DNA of 64,000 nucleotides from assembly GCA_913055905.1 (NCBI GenBank), contig CAJXLB010000003.1:186001-250000 (forward strand), read 5' to 3'. The notes beneath the pieces were generated by a model, which worked only from the letters and a program-made list of their open reading frames with translations, was not told the DNA's origin and did not search any database. The translations under genes were made by a program, and so were the position numbers. Positions 25,912 through 34,076 of the stretch are shown here, piece by piece. The first letter of the stretch is position 1, and every line of letters begins with the position of its first letter. This stretch comes from an uncultured Winogradskyella sp. (GTDB lineage: Bacteria; Bacteroidota; Bacteroidia; Flavobacteriales; Flavobacteriaceae).

Positions 25912-28614
25912 ATGATCACTAAATTAAATTCATTATTAACCATTGTATTGGTAGTTGTTAACACTACGATTTTTGCTCAAGACAAAACAGACCCTTCACG
26001 ATGGGAACCAGAGCATATAATAAATAGGGAAGCCATGTCTTCAGTATCTTTTTCACCCGATAATTCAATGGTGGTTTGGACGAAAAGGAAAAGCGTTAAA
26101 AAAGAAGATAAGTTTGTTTCCAATATCTATTTAACACGCCTAAACATTAAAGATGAAGACGGTAACTACAAGACGATTCCTTTAACTAATGGTGATGAAA
26201 ATGACTCCAACCCTATTTTTTCCAAAGATGGAGAATATGTTTATTTCCTATCCTCTAGAGACAAGGGTAAAAAACTTTGGAAACTTAGCATCTATGGTGG
26301 AGAAGCGATTGAGGTGAACGAATTTAAAAATGGAATTTCAGGTATTGCCTGGAAAGATGAGCACACTTTAATTTACAGCTCCAATGACGGAAAATCCCTG
26401 TTTGAACAAGAAGCTGAAGAACGAAAAGACAATGTCATCGTAGTAGAAGATTCCCTTCATTGGAAGCCTAATCACGTTTACAGCTATTCGCTCGAGAACA
26501 AAACGGTTACGCGCCTTACCGAAAACAAAAAACCACTTACGGGTTATGCCATTTCTAAAGATGGTAAATGGCTTATTTATGGCGTACAACGTAGTCGTAG
26601 TTATGCTTCAGATGCCCAAAAAAAACCATTCCAATATCTTAAAAACTTAGAGACTGGAAAAACTGCTCAAATCCTAACAGAATTTGAATACCCAACCTAT
26701 GGCTTTCAATTTACCGAAGACCATAAAGGATTTTATTTTTCTTCAGAATATGGCAACAATCCAAAATACAATGGACCTGGCATCAATAAACTCTATTATT
26801 TCGATATCGCGTCCATGACCTCCACTGAAATCGATTTAGACTGGGATTTAGGACATGCTGGTGGTTATAGGGTTGTAGGCAATGATGTCATAGTTTCCCT
26901 TGCCAATAGGGCAACACGACGATTAGCCTACTACAAGAAAAAAGACAATTCCTGGAAAAAGAAGGCGATAGACCTGGATGAAAAAAATGACCACGTTAGA
27001 GTCTTGGACATTTCAGAGGATGGCGAACATATCATCTATGAATATTCTACAGCATCGAGCTTGCCAACATATCATCTGGCTGATTTGAACGAACATAAAG
27101 TTTCAAACGAAAGTGTATTAATTGAATTGAATACTGCTTTAGGTAAAAAACCGATAACCAAAAGCGAAGTAATGGTATGGAAAGGGTATAATGATGAGGA
27201 AGTAACTGGGATTCTGTACTATCCGGAGAACTATGAAGAAGGCAAACGCTATCCTCTAATGTTATCTATTCATGGTGGACCTTCTGGTGTAGACTTAGAT
27301 TCATGGTCTGAGCGCTGGAGCACTTATCCCAATATTTTGGCTCAACGTGGCATGTTCGTCTTAAAACCAAACTACCATGGATCGAGCAATCACGGTTTGG
27401 AATTTGTAGAAAGTATACGCGAAAATTATTACGAGCCTGAAATGGAGGATATCATAAAGGCCATTGATATCTTGCATGAGGAAGGCAAAATTGATAAGGA
27501 CAAACTCGGAACCATGGGCTGGTCTAATGGCGCAATACTTACCACTATGCTTACCGTAAAATATCCAGACTTATTTAAGGTAGCAGCAGCTGGAGCAGGC
27601 GATGTAAACTGGACTTCAGATTATGGTACCTGTAGGTTTGGCGTAAGTTTTGACCAACATTATTTCGGAGGCGCACCATGGGATGACCGCAACGGCAAAC
27701 CTTACAATGAGAATTATATTTTAAAATCGCCCTTATTTGAAATTGAAAAAATAAAAACGCCGACCATTATTTTCCACGGAAGTGAAGACCGTGCTGTCCC
27801 AAGGGACCAAGGCTGGGAATACTATAGAGGACTGCAGCAAGTTGGACAAGCGCCCGTAAAATTCCTTTGGTTTCCCGGACAACCACACGGATTGGGAAAA
27901 ATCACCCATCAACTTCGAAAGATGAAAGAAGAATTGGCCTGGATAGACACCTATTTGTTAGGCAAACCCTCAACTGTTAATGAAGCCTTTAAAAAAGATA
28001 GTCCATTGGCCCATTTAATGGCTCTGGACAGTGTTGATCAGACAAGTGGTCTTTATGGAAAACTACATAACTATTATCTGATTCCTGAAACGGTTTACAT
28101 TGAATCGGACAGCATGACGATAGGACGCTTTGAAGTTACCAATGCTCAATTCAAAAGTTTTGATAAGACATTTTCCTATACGCAAGGTCATGATAATTTT
28201 CCTGCCATCGTAGAAAAATCAAAAGCGAAGGCTTACTCGAAATGGCTATCTGAAATAACTGGCGAACCATACAGACTGCCCAACGAAAAAGAGGCTAAGG
28301 CTTTGCACCGTTATGCGCACAAAGCTGCCAAAAATGAGAATATATTAAATGCATGGGCTGGTTATGACATTGTTCCTCGTGACGCAAAGAAGCTTATGGA
28401 AAAAGTCAAAACTATTAATTCAACACTCTTAAAACCTGTGGGAAGTTCTAAAGGGTATAAAATTAAGTCCACCATGATCTATGATTTAGGAGGTAATGCT
28501 GCCGAACATTATAGCAACGGTGTTTATGGATACAGTGCTTACGACTATTACGATAAGAACGACCAAAGTATGATTGCTTCTACTACTGTTGGTTTTAGAA
28601 TTGTAAAGGAATAA
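25912..28614 (+). CDS. S9 family prolyl-oligopeptidase-type peptidase fused to a SUMF1/FGE-like domain
   Basis: A 900-residue exported protein. A signal peptide leads to a propeller (about 30-400) and an alpha/beta-hydrolase domain (about 420-695): HGGPSGVDLD, nucleophile Ser near 538 in GWSNGAIL, Asp near 625 in SEDRAVP, His near 659 in QPHGLGK. An extra C-terminal domain of about 180 residues (about 720-900) matches the sulfatase-modifying factor fold: IGRFEVTNAQFKSF, EPYRLPNEKEAKALHRYAH, KPVGSSKGYKIKS, DLGGNAAEHYSNG, TTVGFRIVKE. That domain has no cysteine, so it cannot do the oxygen-dependent FGE reaction. The gene follows the tricorn-like gene by 19 bp. Peptidase function is well supported; the role of the added domain is unknown. 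Confidence 0.92.
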   Translation: MITKLNSLLTIVLVVVNTTIFAQDKTDPSRWEPEHIINREAMSSVSFSPDNSMVVWTKRKSVKKEDKFVSNIYLTRLNIKDEDGNYKTIPLTNGDENDSNPIFSKDGEYVYFLSSRDKGKKLWKLSIYGGEAIEVNEFKNGISGIAWKDEHTLIYSSNDGKSLFEQEAEERKDNVIVVEDSLHWKPNHVYSYSLENKTVTRLTENKKPLTGYAISKDGKWLIYGVQRSRSYASDAQKKPFQYLKNLETGKTAQILTEFEYPTYGFQFTEDHKGFYFSSEYGNNPKYNGPGINKLYYFDIASMTSTEIDLDWDLGHAGGYRVVGNDVIVSLANRATRRLAYYKKKDNSWKKKAIDLDEKNDHVRVLDISEDGEHIIYEYSTASSLPTYHLADLNEHKVSNESVLIELNTALGKKPITKSEVMVWKGYNDEEVTGILYYPENYEEGKRYPLMLSIHGGPSGVDLDSWSERWSTYPNILAQRGMFVLKPNYHGSSNHGLEFVESIRENYYEPEMEDIIKAIDILHEEGKIDKDKLGTMGWSNGAILTTMLTVKYPDLFKVAAAGAGDVNWTSDYGTCRFGVSFDQHYFGGAPWDDRNGKPYNENYILKSPLFEIEKIKTPTIIFHGSEDRAVPRDQGWEYYRGLQQVGQAPVKFLWFPGQPHGLGKITHQLRKMKEELAWIDTYLLGKPSTVNEAFKKDSPLAHLMALDSVDQTSGLYGKLHNYYLIPETVYIESDSMTIGRFEVTNAQFKSFDKTFSYTQGHDNFPAIVEKSKAKAYSKWLSEITGEPYRLPNEKEAKALHRYAHKAAKNENILNAWAGYDIVPRDAKKLMEKVKTINSTLLKPVGSSKGYKIKSTMIYDLGGNAAEHYSNGVYGYSAYDYYDKNDQSMIASTTVGFRIVKE

Positions 28615-28649
28615 TTTCAAAAGGAGCCAACATAAATTAATGGAGTCAA

Positions 28650-28784
28650 ATGGATAATATGTCTGGTTTTGATGTCGTATTGATAATTGCGATTATCCTT
28701 TTTGCCCGTCTAGGTGTGAGGTTAGTTACAAGGTTCATTAAAATGAAAAAGAACGATGCCCAAGACAATCAAAAAAACAACTAA
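28650..28784 (+). CDS. 44-residue single-pass membrane protein
   Basis: Short reading frame from ATG at 28650 to TAA at 28784. The product starts MDNMSGFDVVLIIAIILFAR, one hydrophobic helix, then a basic tail (RLVTRFIKMKKNDA) rich in Asn and Gln. It ends 2 bp before the ATG of the DUF6090 gene, and its ribosome region contains AAAGGAGCC 30 bp upstream. The tight spacing supports a real gene. The function is unknown; a small subunit of the neighbouring membrane protein is possible. Confidence 0.6.
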   Translation: MDNMSGFDVVLIIAIILFARLGVRLVTRFIKMKKNDAQDNQKNN

Positions 28785-28786
28785 AA

Positions 28787-29515
28787 ATGCTTAATTTTTT
28801 AAGGAAGATTCGGAAATCGTATTTACTCAATAATAAAGCAAAATCGTATCTCCTTTATGCGCTTGGAGAAATAATTCTTGTCATGGCCGGTATTTTATTG
28901 GCCCTTTATGTGAACAATCTCAACGAAGCCAGTAAGCAAAACCGCCAACTTAGAAATATTTTTGAAACTGTGCGTGCCGATTTGGTAACGGACACTTTGG
29001 GTGCCACAGAAATTGTTTCATTCTACGACTCCATCAATAAATATAGCCGAAAAGTAATTAATAAGGAATATAATGCTAGCACTATTGATAACTGCGTTTG
29101 GTGCAGAAGTTTACTTACAGTCTACAAACCTTACACAATCCAGGACAAAGGATATAACATGCTTAAAAATTTTGGGAAAATAGATGCCGAGGAACAAGAT
29201 AGTTTACAAATCACCATATTACAATTTTACAAGTCTATGACAGACATCATTGACCAGAGCAATGAATTTGTAAAATCTGAAACCCTCAGTAACTTAGAGT
29301 ATTTTGCGAATCAACCATGGTTTATAGATTGGATGCAAGGGCGTTTTACCAATGAGATGAAAACCTATTTTGGTAATTCCGAAGCGTTTAAAAATAGGGT
29401 GGCAAAAAACTATATTTTAGCTACCCAAAATCATGCAAACTTTATAAACACCCATAAAAGAGGTGCTCGAGAAATTATTAAAAGTATTGATAGCAGGTTA
29501 AAGTTTAATGACTAG
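28787..29515 (+). CDS. DUF6090 family membrane protein
   Basis: A 242-residue protein with a short basic start (MLNFLRKIRKSYLLNNKAKS), a single hydrophobic helix (ALGEIILVMAGILLALYVNN) and then a long soluble, helical domain. The GEIxLVxxGILxAL motif is characteristic of a Bacteroidota-specific family annotated as DUF6090, often present as many paralogs. The family role is unknown. It sits 2 bp downstream of a 44-residue membrane protein gene. Confidence 0.75.
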   Translation: MLNFLRKIRKSYLLNNKAKSYLLYALGEIILVMAGILLALYVNNLNEASKQNRQLRNIFETVRADLVTDTLGATEIVSFYDSINKYSRKVINKEYNASTIDNCVWCRSLLTVYKPYTIQDKGYNMLKNFGKIDAEEQDSLQITILQFYKSMTDIIDQSNEFVKSETLSNLEYFANQPWFIDWMQGRFTNEMKTYFGNSEAFKNRVAKNYILATQNHANFINTHKRGAREIIKSIDSRLKFND

Positions 29516-29534
29516 AATGATTTTTACCTAAGCG

Positions 29535-30347
29535 ATGAAAAAACACATCTTAATCTTATTTATTCTATGTGCAACGCTTCAACACATTTGGGCCCAAACC
29601 ATAGAACGTCATACGACATTTAAAAATGATAGCATCTACATCGATCTCATCAATCCGTTTTTGGCTCCCATCGAACTGAATTTATCGGCTCTGGATTCTA
29701 CCAAGAGCTTTATCAAAGTCAATTCATATGGTGTATTGCATCATCAAGACACACTTAAAAATGCTTTGACTATACCCATACAAAGCGTAAAAGATACTGC
29801 TGCTATTCAGATAAGTAAATTTGTGAGTTTTAAAGGGACGTATGGAGACCCAAAAAGTCAAATAGACTATAAGTATAGATATTCCTTGCCTTATCCCAGA
29901 GGTAAAAGCTACAAAATAATTCAATCTTTCGGTGGTAAGTTTTCCCATAACAAAACGCACTCAAGGTACGCTATCGATATTGGCACTCAAATAGGAGATA
30001 CTATTACAGCTGCTAGACCAGGCACCGTGGTTTTTGTAAAACAAGACTCTAAAGAACATTGTAGAACTAGCAAATGTGCAGATAAAGGAAACAAAATTAT
30101 CATTTTACATGATGATGGTAGTCTTGCCCATTACGTCCATTTAGATTTTGAAGGGTCTTTGGTAGAGGTGGGAGACCAGGTCAATGATAGTCAGCCAATA
30201 GCGATATCAGGTATGACCGGTTTTACTACAACACCTCATTTGCACTTTGTACTCTTCAAAGCAGGTAGCGTTTCCATCCCATTCAAATTTAAAGGACAGA
30301 AACGAAAACGATTAAAAAAGGGGCGACACTACAAACGTGTTCACTAA
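29535..30347 (+). CDS. M23 family metallopeptidase, periplasmic
   Basis: A 270-residue protein with a signal peptide (MKKHILILFILCATLQHIWA). The LytM/M23 zinc endopeptidase core occupies about 120-250. Zinc ligands are recognisable as HSRYAIDIG (HxxxxxxD) and HLHFVLF (HxH), plus HYVHLD. These enzymes cut peptidoglycan cross-bridges or peptide stems. Before the core there is an Ig-like strand region. The gene follows DUF6090 by 19 bp and could be the last gene of that run. The catalytic residues look intact, so an active enzyme is likely. Confidence 0.9.
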   Translation: MKKHILILFILCATLQHIWAQTIERHTTFKNDSIYIDLINPFLAPIELNLSALDSTKSFIKVNSYGVLHHQDTLKNALTIPIQSVKDTAAIQISKFVSFKGTYGDPKSQIDYKYRYSLPYPRGKSYKIIQSFGGKFSHNKTHSRYAIDIGTQIGDTITAARPGTVVFVKQDSKEHCRTSKCADKGNKIIILHDDGSLAHYVHLDFEGSLVEVGDQVNDSQPIAISGMTGFTTTPHLHFVLFKAGSVSIPFKFKGQKRKRLKKGRHYKRVH

Positions 30348-30456
30348 AAAGCACTTTTCACGTTGACGAACACCTGAACGAAATTTCAAAACTTTCTTAA
30401 TAAGAAATTAACGGTTTTTGTCAGGATGTTTGGTTATCTTTTAAAGAAAAAAAAAA

Positions 30457-30606
30457 ATGAAATCCAAAAAACAACAACATCCCATGCCACATAGAACACC
30501 AGCCGATATGCACTGTGATGGCGTATACTTTAGTGAACAACTATTGGCTCAAATAGAGCATAGAAAACACCAATTGAAGCAACTCGAGGATATAAAGGAA
30601 AATTAG
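30457..30606 (+). CDS. 49-residue hypothetical protein
   Basis: Short frame from ATG (30457) to TAG (30606). The product starts MKSKKQQHPMPHRTPADMHC and ends in a charged helix (ALAQIEHRKHQLKQLEDIKE in part). It is soluble and has one Cys. Its last 4 bp overlap the end of the convergent M28 peptidase gene. A run of A precedes the ATG. No family was recognised; it could be a chance ORF, although its charge pattern and clear helix look like a real protein. Confidence 0.4.
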   Translation: MKSKKQQHPMPHRTPADMHCDGVYFSEQLLAQIEHRKHQLKQLEDIKEN

Positions 30607-32033
30607 TCCTTAATTTCAGTGTTTGTAGAAATGGTATCCGTACCATATTTATCAATCAGATACACGAGTGCTGTCATCGTAGCTGCACCAAGTTCCAATT
30701 CGCGCTTATTAACGTGCTCAAAAGTATCGTTAGCCGCATGATGATGGTCAAAGTACCGCTGCGAATCTGGTCTAAGACCTGCTAAAACAACATTACCATC
30801 TTTTAACGGACTTATGTCTGCACCACTTCCACCCTTTTCAAAATAATGAATCAAATACGGTTTAAAAAGGGGTTGCCATTCTAAAATTTTACTGAACATA
30901 ACATCGCTGCAATCAAAACTGAATCCTCGTGGTGTAAAGCCTCCAGCATCGCTTTCTAGGGCAAAAATGTGCTTTTCGTTATTAGCTTTGGCCTCTTCGG
31001 CATACTTTCTACCTCCGCGAAGTCCATTTTCCTCATTCATAAAAAGTACAACGCGTATGGTGCGTTTGGTTTTAATACCGCTTTCCTTTAATAATCTCAA
31101 TACATCCATGGACTGAACTACGCCAGCACCATCATCATGAGCACCATCGCCGAGGTCCCAGGAATCAAGATGTCCCCCTACAATAATATATTCATCTGGA
31201 AACTCACTCCCTCGCATTTCGCCAATGACATTATACGAAAGTACATCATCATATTTTTGACAATTCTGCTCAAAGTAAAAGTCTAAATCTGGGTCTTTTT
31301 TTAGGGCATCGCTTAGAACAACGGCATCATTGGTACTAATTGCTGCTGAGGGAATTCTTTCGTCAACAGGTAAATCTCCATAACTCATACTTCCGGTATG
31401 TGGATAGTCATCTTGCCTTGAACTAAGGGAGCGCACAATAGTACCTACTGCACCATATTTTGCCGCTTCCGCAGCGCCTCGATAACGTTCGGATGAGCAT
31501 CCGCCATAAGCTTCAAACGTGTTGATGAGCTCTGGCTGCAGTGCTCTGTTTATAAATACAATTTTACCTTTGATTTTAGCTTCACCCAAATCGGCCAATT
31601 CTTTGTAACTGCCCACCTCGATGACCTTAGCTTTTAGTCCGCCGTTAGGTGTCGCGACAGAGCCTCCAAGGGCACAAATATTTACCTTCTTCAATTGGCC
31701 TTTAGTTGTAAAATAGGCCATTTCCTTATTTCCCCTAACCCATTTAGGTACCATCACAGGTTGTAGCCATACCTTATCCAAACCCAATTTTTCGAGTTCG
31801 GATTTTGTATATTCTACGGCGAGTTCGGCATTCTTAGAACCCGACAAGCGGCCGCCAATAGTATTAGACAGATAGTCTAACCAATTATAGCTCATGCCGT
31901 TAGTTAAGGAGGTATCGTAAAAAGATTTTATGGCTTCCTCATCAGACTGTGCACTCAGGCTTTTAAAAGAAAGCATTGGAGCGATTAGCAGACTTAATAG
32001 TACAATTTTGAAATTCGGTAGGACTTTATTCAT
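30603..32033 (-). CDS. M28 family zinc peptidase (carboxypeptidase Q-like)
   Basis: A 476-residue exported aminopeptidase or dipeptidase. Residues 1-30 include a signal sequence. A PA-like inserted domain lies in the middle (about 120-230). Zinc ligands are recognised in GGHLDSWDLGDGAHDDG (His and Asp), FMNEENGLRGGRK (catalytic Glu pair) and ESDAGG; the last His is in the HHHAANDTFEHVN stretch. The layout matches plasma glutamate carboxypeptidase/CPQ. Its start overlaps the end of the PPK2 gene by 8 bp, so the two share an mRNA. Confidence 0.9.
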   Translation of the reverse strand: MNKVLPNFKIVLLSLLIAPMLSFKSLSAQSDEEAIKSFYDTSLTNGMSYNWLDYLSNTIGGRLSGSKNAELAVEYTKSELEKLGLDKVWLQPVMVPKWVRGNKEMAYFTTKGQLKKVNICALGGSVATPNGGLKAKVIEVGSYKELADLGEAKIKGKIVFINRALQPELINTFEAYGGCSSERYRGAAEAAKYGAVGTIVRSLSSRQDDYPHTGSMSYGDLPVDERIPSAAISTNDAVVLSDALKKDPDLDFYFEQNCQKYDDVLSYNVIGEMRGSEFPDEYIIVGGHLDSWDLGDGAHDDGAGVVQSMDVLRLLKESGIKTKRTIRVVLFMNEENGLRGGRKYAEEAKANNEKHIFALESDAGGFTPRGFSFDCSDVMFSKILEWQPLFKPYLIHYFEKGGSGADISPLKDGNVVLAGLRPDSQRYFDHHHAANDTFEHVNKRELELGAATMTALVYLIDKYGTDTISTNTEIKD

Positions 32034-32904
32034 TATTCAGTTGTTCTTTATAATAATTGATTTTGGCTTTTTCCTCTGGTGGCAATTCAGGATTTTGAAT
32101 ATCCTCATACGTTTTTAAGGTATCATACAAAATCTTAGCAACCAAGTATCTTGCCGTGGGTTTGTCGTCTGCTGGAATATTAAACCAAGGCGCATAAGGC
32201 TTGGAACTTCTGTTCAAAACATCTTCATAGCATCTATGGTAATCATCCCATAATTTCCGTTCGTCCAAGTCATCACCAGAGAACTTCCAGTGTTTGTTTG
32301 GTTTATTCAGGCGACGCAGCAATCTGTATTTTTGTTCCTCCTTGGAAAGATTAAGGAAAAACTTAAATATGATTGTACCATTAGCGGCAATGTGCTTCTC
32401 AAAATTATTGATTTCATCAAAGCGCCTATCCCAAAAGGATTCATCTACATCATCAACGCTAAGAACATCTGGCATGTTCTCGTAAAGAAGATACTCTGGA
32501 TGAACTCTTGTTACCAGGACATTCTCATAATGTGTTCTATTGAAAATCCCAAACTTACCTCGAGCAGGCAATCGTTTGTAATGGCGCCATAGATAATCGT
32601 GCTTAAGTTCTAGTGGCGAAGGTTTTTTAAAACTATGGGCAACTATTCCTCGTACATTAAATTCCTTAAACACTTCACGGATGAGACTGTCCTTTCCTGC
32701 TGTATCCATGCCTTGTATGCACATTAAAACGGCATACTTGCCATGAGCGTACATGGTGTTTTGAATTTCAGCAAGCTTCTTACTTACCTTTCTTAACTTC
32801 TTTTCAATTTTGTCTTCATCAGCTTTTAAATCATAACGTGTGGGCAATTCTGAAATATTAACTGGAGCCGTGATACGAAAATCGTCTATATTTATTTTTT
32901 TCAT
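32026..32904 (-). CDS. Polyphosphate kinase 2 (PPK2) family protein
   Basis: A 292-residue enzyme that uses inorganic polyphosphate to phosphorylate nucleotides (ADP or AMP). The Walker A motif reads GMDTAGKDS near residue 66, then GIVAHSFKKPSPLE, DYLWRHYKRLPARGKFGIFN with the lid Arg residues, RTHYENVLVTRVHPE, and the Walker B-like FKFFLNLSKEEQ. The start is the ATG at 32904; the longer frame runs into the response regulator. The PPK2 class (I, II or III) is not decided here. It lies between the regulator and the M28 peptidase genes, with 7 bp and -8 bp spacing. Confidence 0.9.
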   Translation of the reverse strand: MKKINIDDFRITAPVNISELPTRYDLKADEDKIEKKLRKVSKKLAEIQNTMYAHGKYAVLMCIQGMDTAGKDSLIREVFKEFNVRGIVAHSFKKPSPLELKHDYLWRHYKRLPARGKFGIFNRTHYENVLVTRVHPEYLLYENMPDVLSVDDVDESFWDRRFDEINNFEKHIAANGTIIFKFFLNLSKEEQKYRLLRRLNKPNKHWKFSGDDLDERKLWDDYHRCYEDVLNRSSKPYAPWFNIPADDKPTARYLVAKILYDTLKTYEDIQNPELPPEEKAKINYYKEQLNNE

Positions 32905-32911
32905 TGTATTT

Positions 32912-34075
32912 CTATTTTGAAGCAAAGGCTTTAACGTCGCTCTCGGTAACTTCGTTTCCACCTAAAATAATTAAACGTTCTACCACATTGCGCAACTCTC
33001 TTATGTTTCCTGTCCAATCATAATTTTGCAGCAATTTAATGGCCTTATCGGAAAATAACTTTTTTGGATTACCATGTTCGGTACAAATTTTATCTGAAAA
33101 GTGGTTGACCAAAAGGGGAATGTCTTCGCGCCTATTGTTTAAGGCAGGCACCTCAATTAAAATGACCGCTAGCCGATGATACAGGTCTTCCCTAAATTTA
33201 CCTTTTTCAATTTCTTCTTTAAGATTTTTATTTGTGGCGGCAATTACCCTCACATCAACTTTAATATCCTTATCGCTCCCAACGCGCTGAATACGACTTT
33301 CTTGCAATGCTCTGAGCACTTTAGCTTGTGCCGAAAGGCTCATATCTCCTACTTCATCTAAAAAAATAGTTCCGCCATTTGCTGCTTCAAATTTACCGGC
33401 TCTGTCCTTATTAGCCGATGTAAAAGCTCCTTTTACATGACCAAACAACTCGCTCTCTATAAGCTCTGAAGGAATCGCGGCACAATTGACCTCTATCATG
33501 GGTCCTTTGCTGCGATCACTTTTTTGATGAAGCCAATGGGCTACCAGTTCCTTACCTGTTCCATTTGGACCTGTAATAAGAACCCTGGCATCAGTAGGCG
33601 CAACTTTATCAATCATGGTTTTTATTTGCTCAATAGCCTTGCTCTCCCCTATCATTTCGTAATTTTTGCTTACTTTTTTCTTGAGCATTTTGTTCTCCAC
33701 AACGAGCTTATTTCGGTCTAGAGCAATCCTTACGGTGTTAAGTAAACGATTTAAATCTGGTGGTTTAGAGATATAATCAAACGCTCCAAGCCTCATGGTA
33801 TTGACGGCAGTATCTAAATCGCCATGGCCAGATATCATCACTATTGGAATTTCTGGTTTTAATTTTTTAACGGCTTCTAGGACCTCCACACCATCCATTT
33901 TTGGCATTTTAATGTCGCACAATATGAGGTCGTAATCTTCCTTTTTAATTTTTTCTACACCTACCAAGCCGTCCTCAGCTTCATCAACATTATAAGTATC
34001 ATTTTCTTCTGATAGAATTTTAACTAGGACGCGGCGTATAGCAGCTTCATCTTCAATGATTAAAATCTTTGGCAT
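32912..34075 (-). CDS. NtrC-like response regulator without DNA-binding domain
   Basis: A 387-residue two-domain protein. The receiver is residues 1-120 with phospho-acceptor Asp54 (LILCDIKMP) and TS/KP elements (MISGHG; YISKPP). The sigma-54 activator AAA+ domain occupies about 140-370: Walker A is GPNGTGKE (169-176), the loop that normally reads GAFTGA is GAFTSA (216-221), Walker B is TIFLDEVGDMS, and a sensor II-like LRNVVERLIIL follows. It ends at ASDVKAFASK-like residues with no Fis-type HTH. NtrC family members are about 440-470 residues. It either activates sigma-54 transcription without binding DNA itself or acts with a partner. It is followed after 7 bp by the PPK2 gene. Confidence 0.88.
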   Translation of the reverse strand: MPKILIIEDEAAIRRVLVKILSEENDTYNVDEAEDGLVGVEKIKKEDYDLILCDIKMPKMDGVEVLEAVKKLKPEIPIVMISGHGDLDTAVNTMRLGAFDYISKPPDLNRLLNTVRIALDRNKLVVENKMLKKKVSKNYEMIGESKAIEQIKTMIDKVAPTDARVLITGPNGTGKELVAHWLHQKSDRSKGPMIEVNCAAIPSELIESELFGHVKGAFTSANKDRAGKFEAANGGTIFLDEVGDMSLSAQAKVLRALQESRIQRVGSDKDIKVDVRVIAATNKNLKEEIEKGKFREDLYHRLAVILIEVPALNNRREDIPLLVNHFSDKICTEHGNPKKLFSDKAIKLLQNYDWTGNIRELRNVVERLIILGGNEVTESDVKAFASK

Positions 34076-34076
34076 T

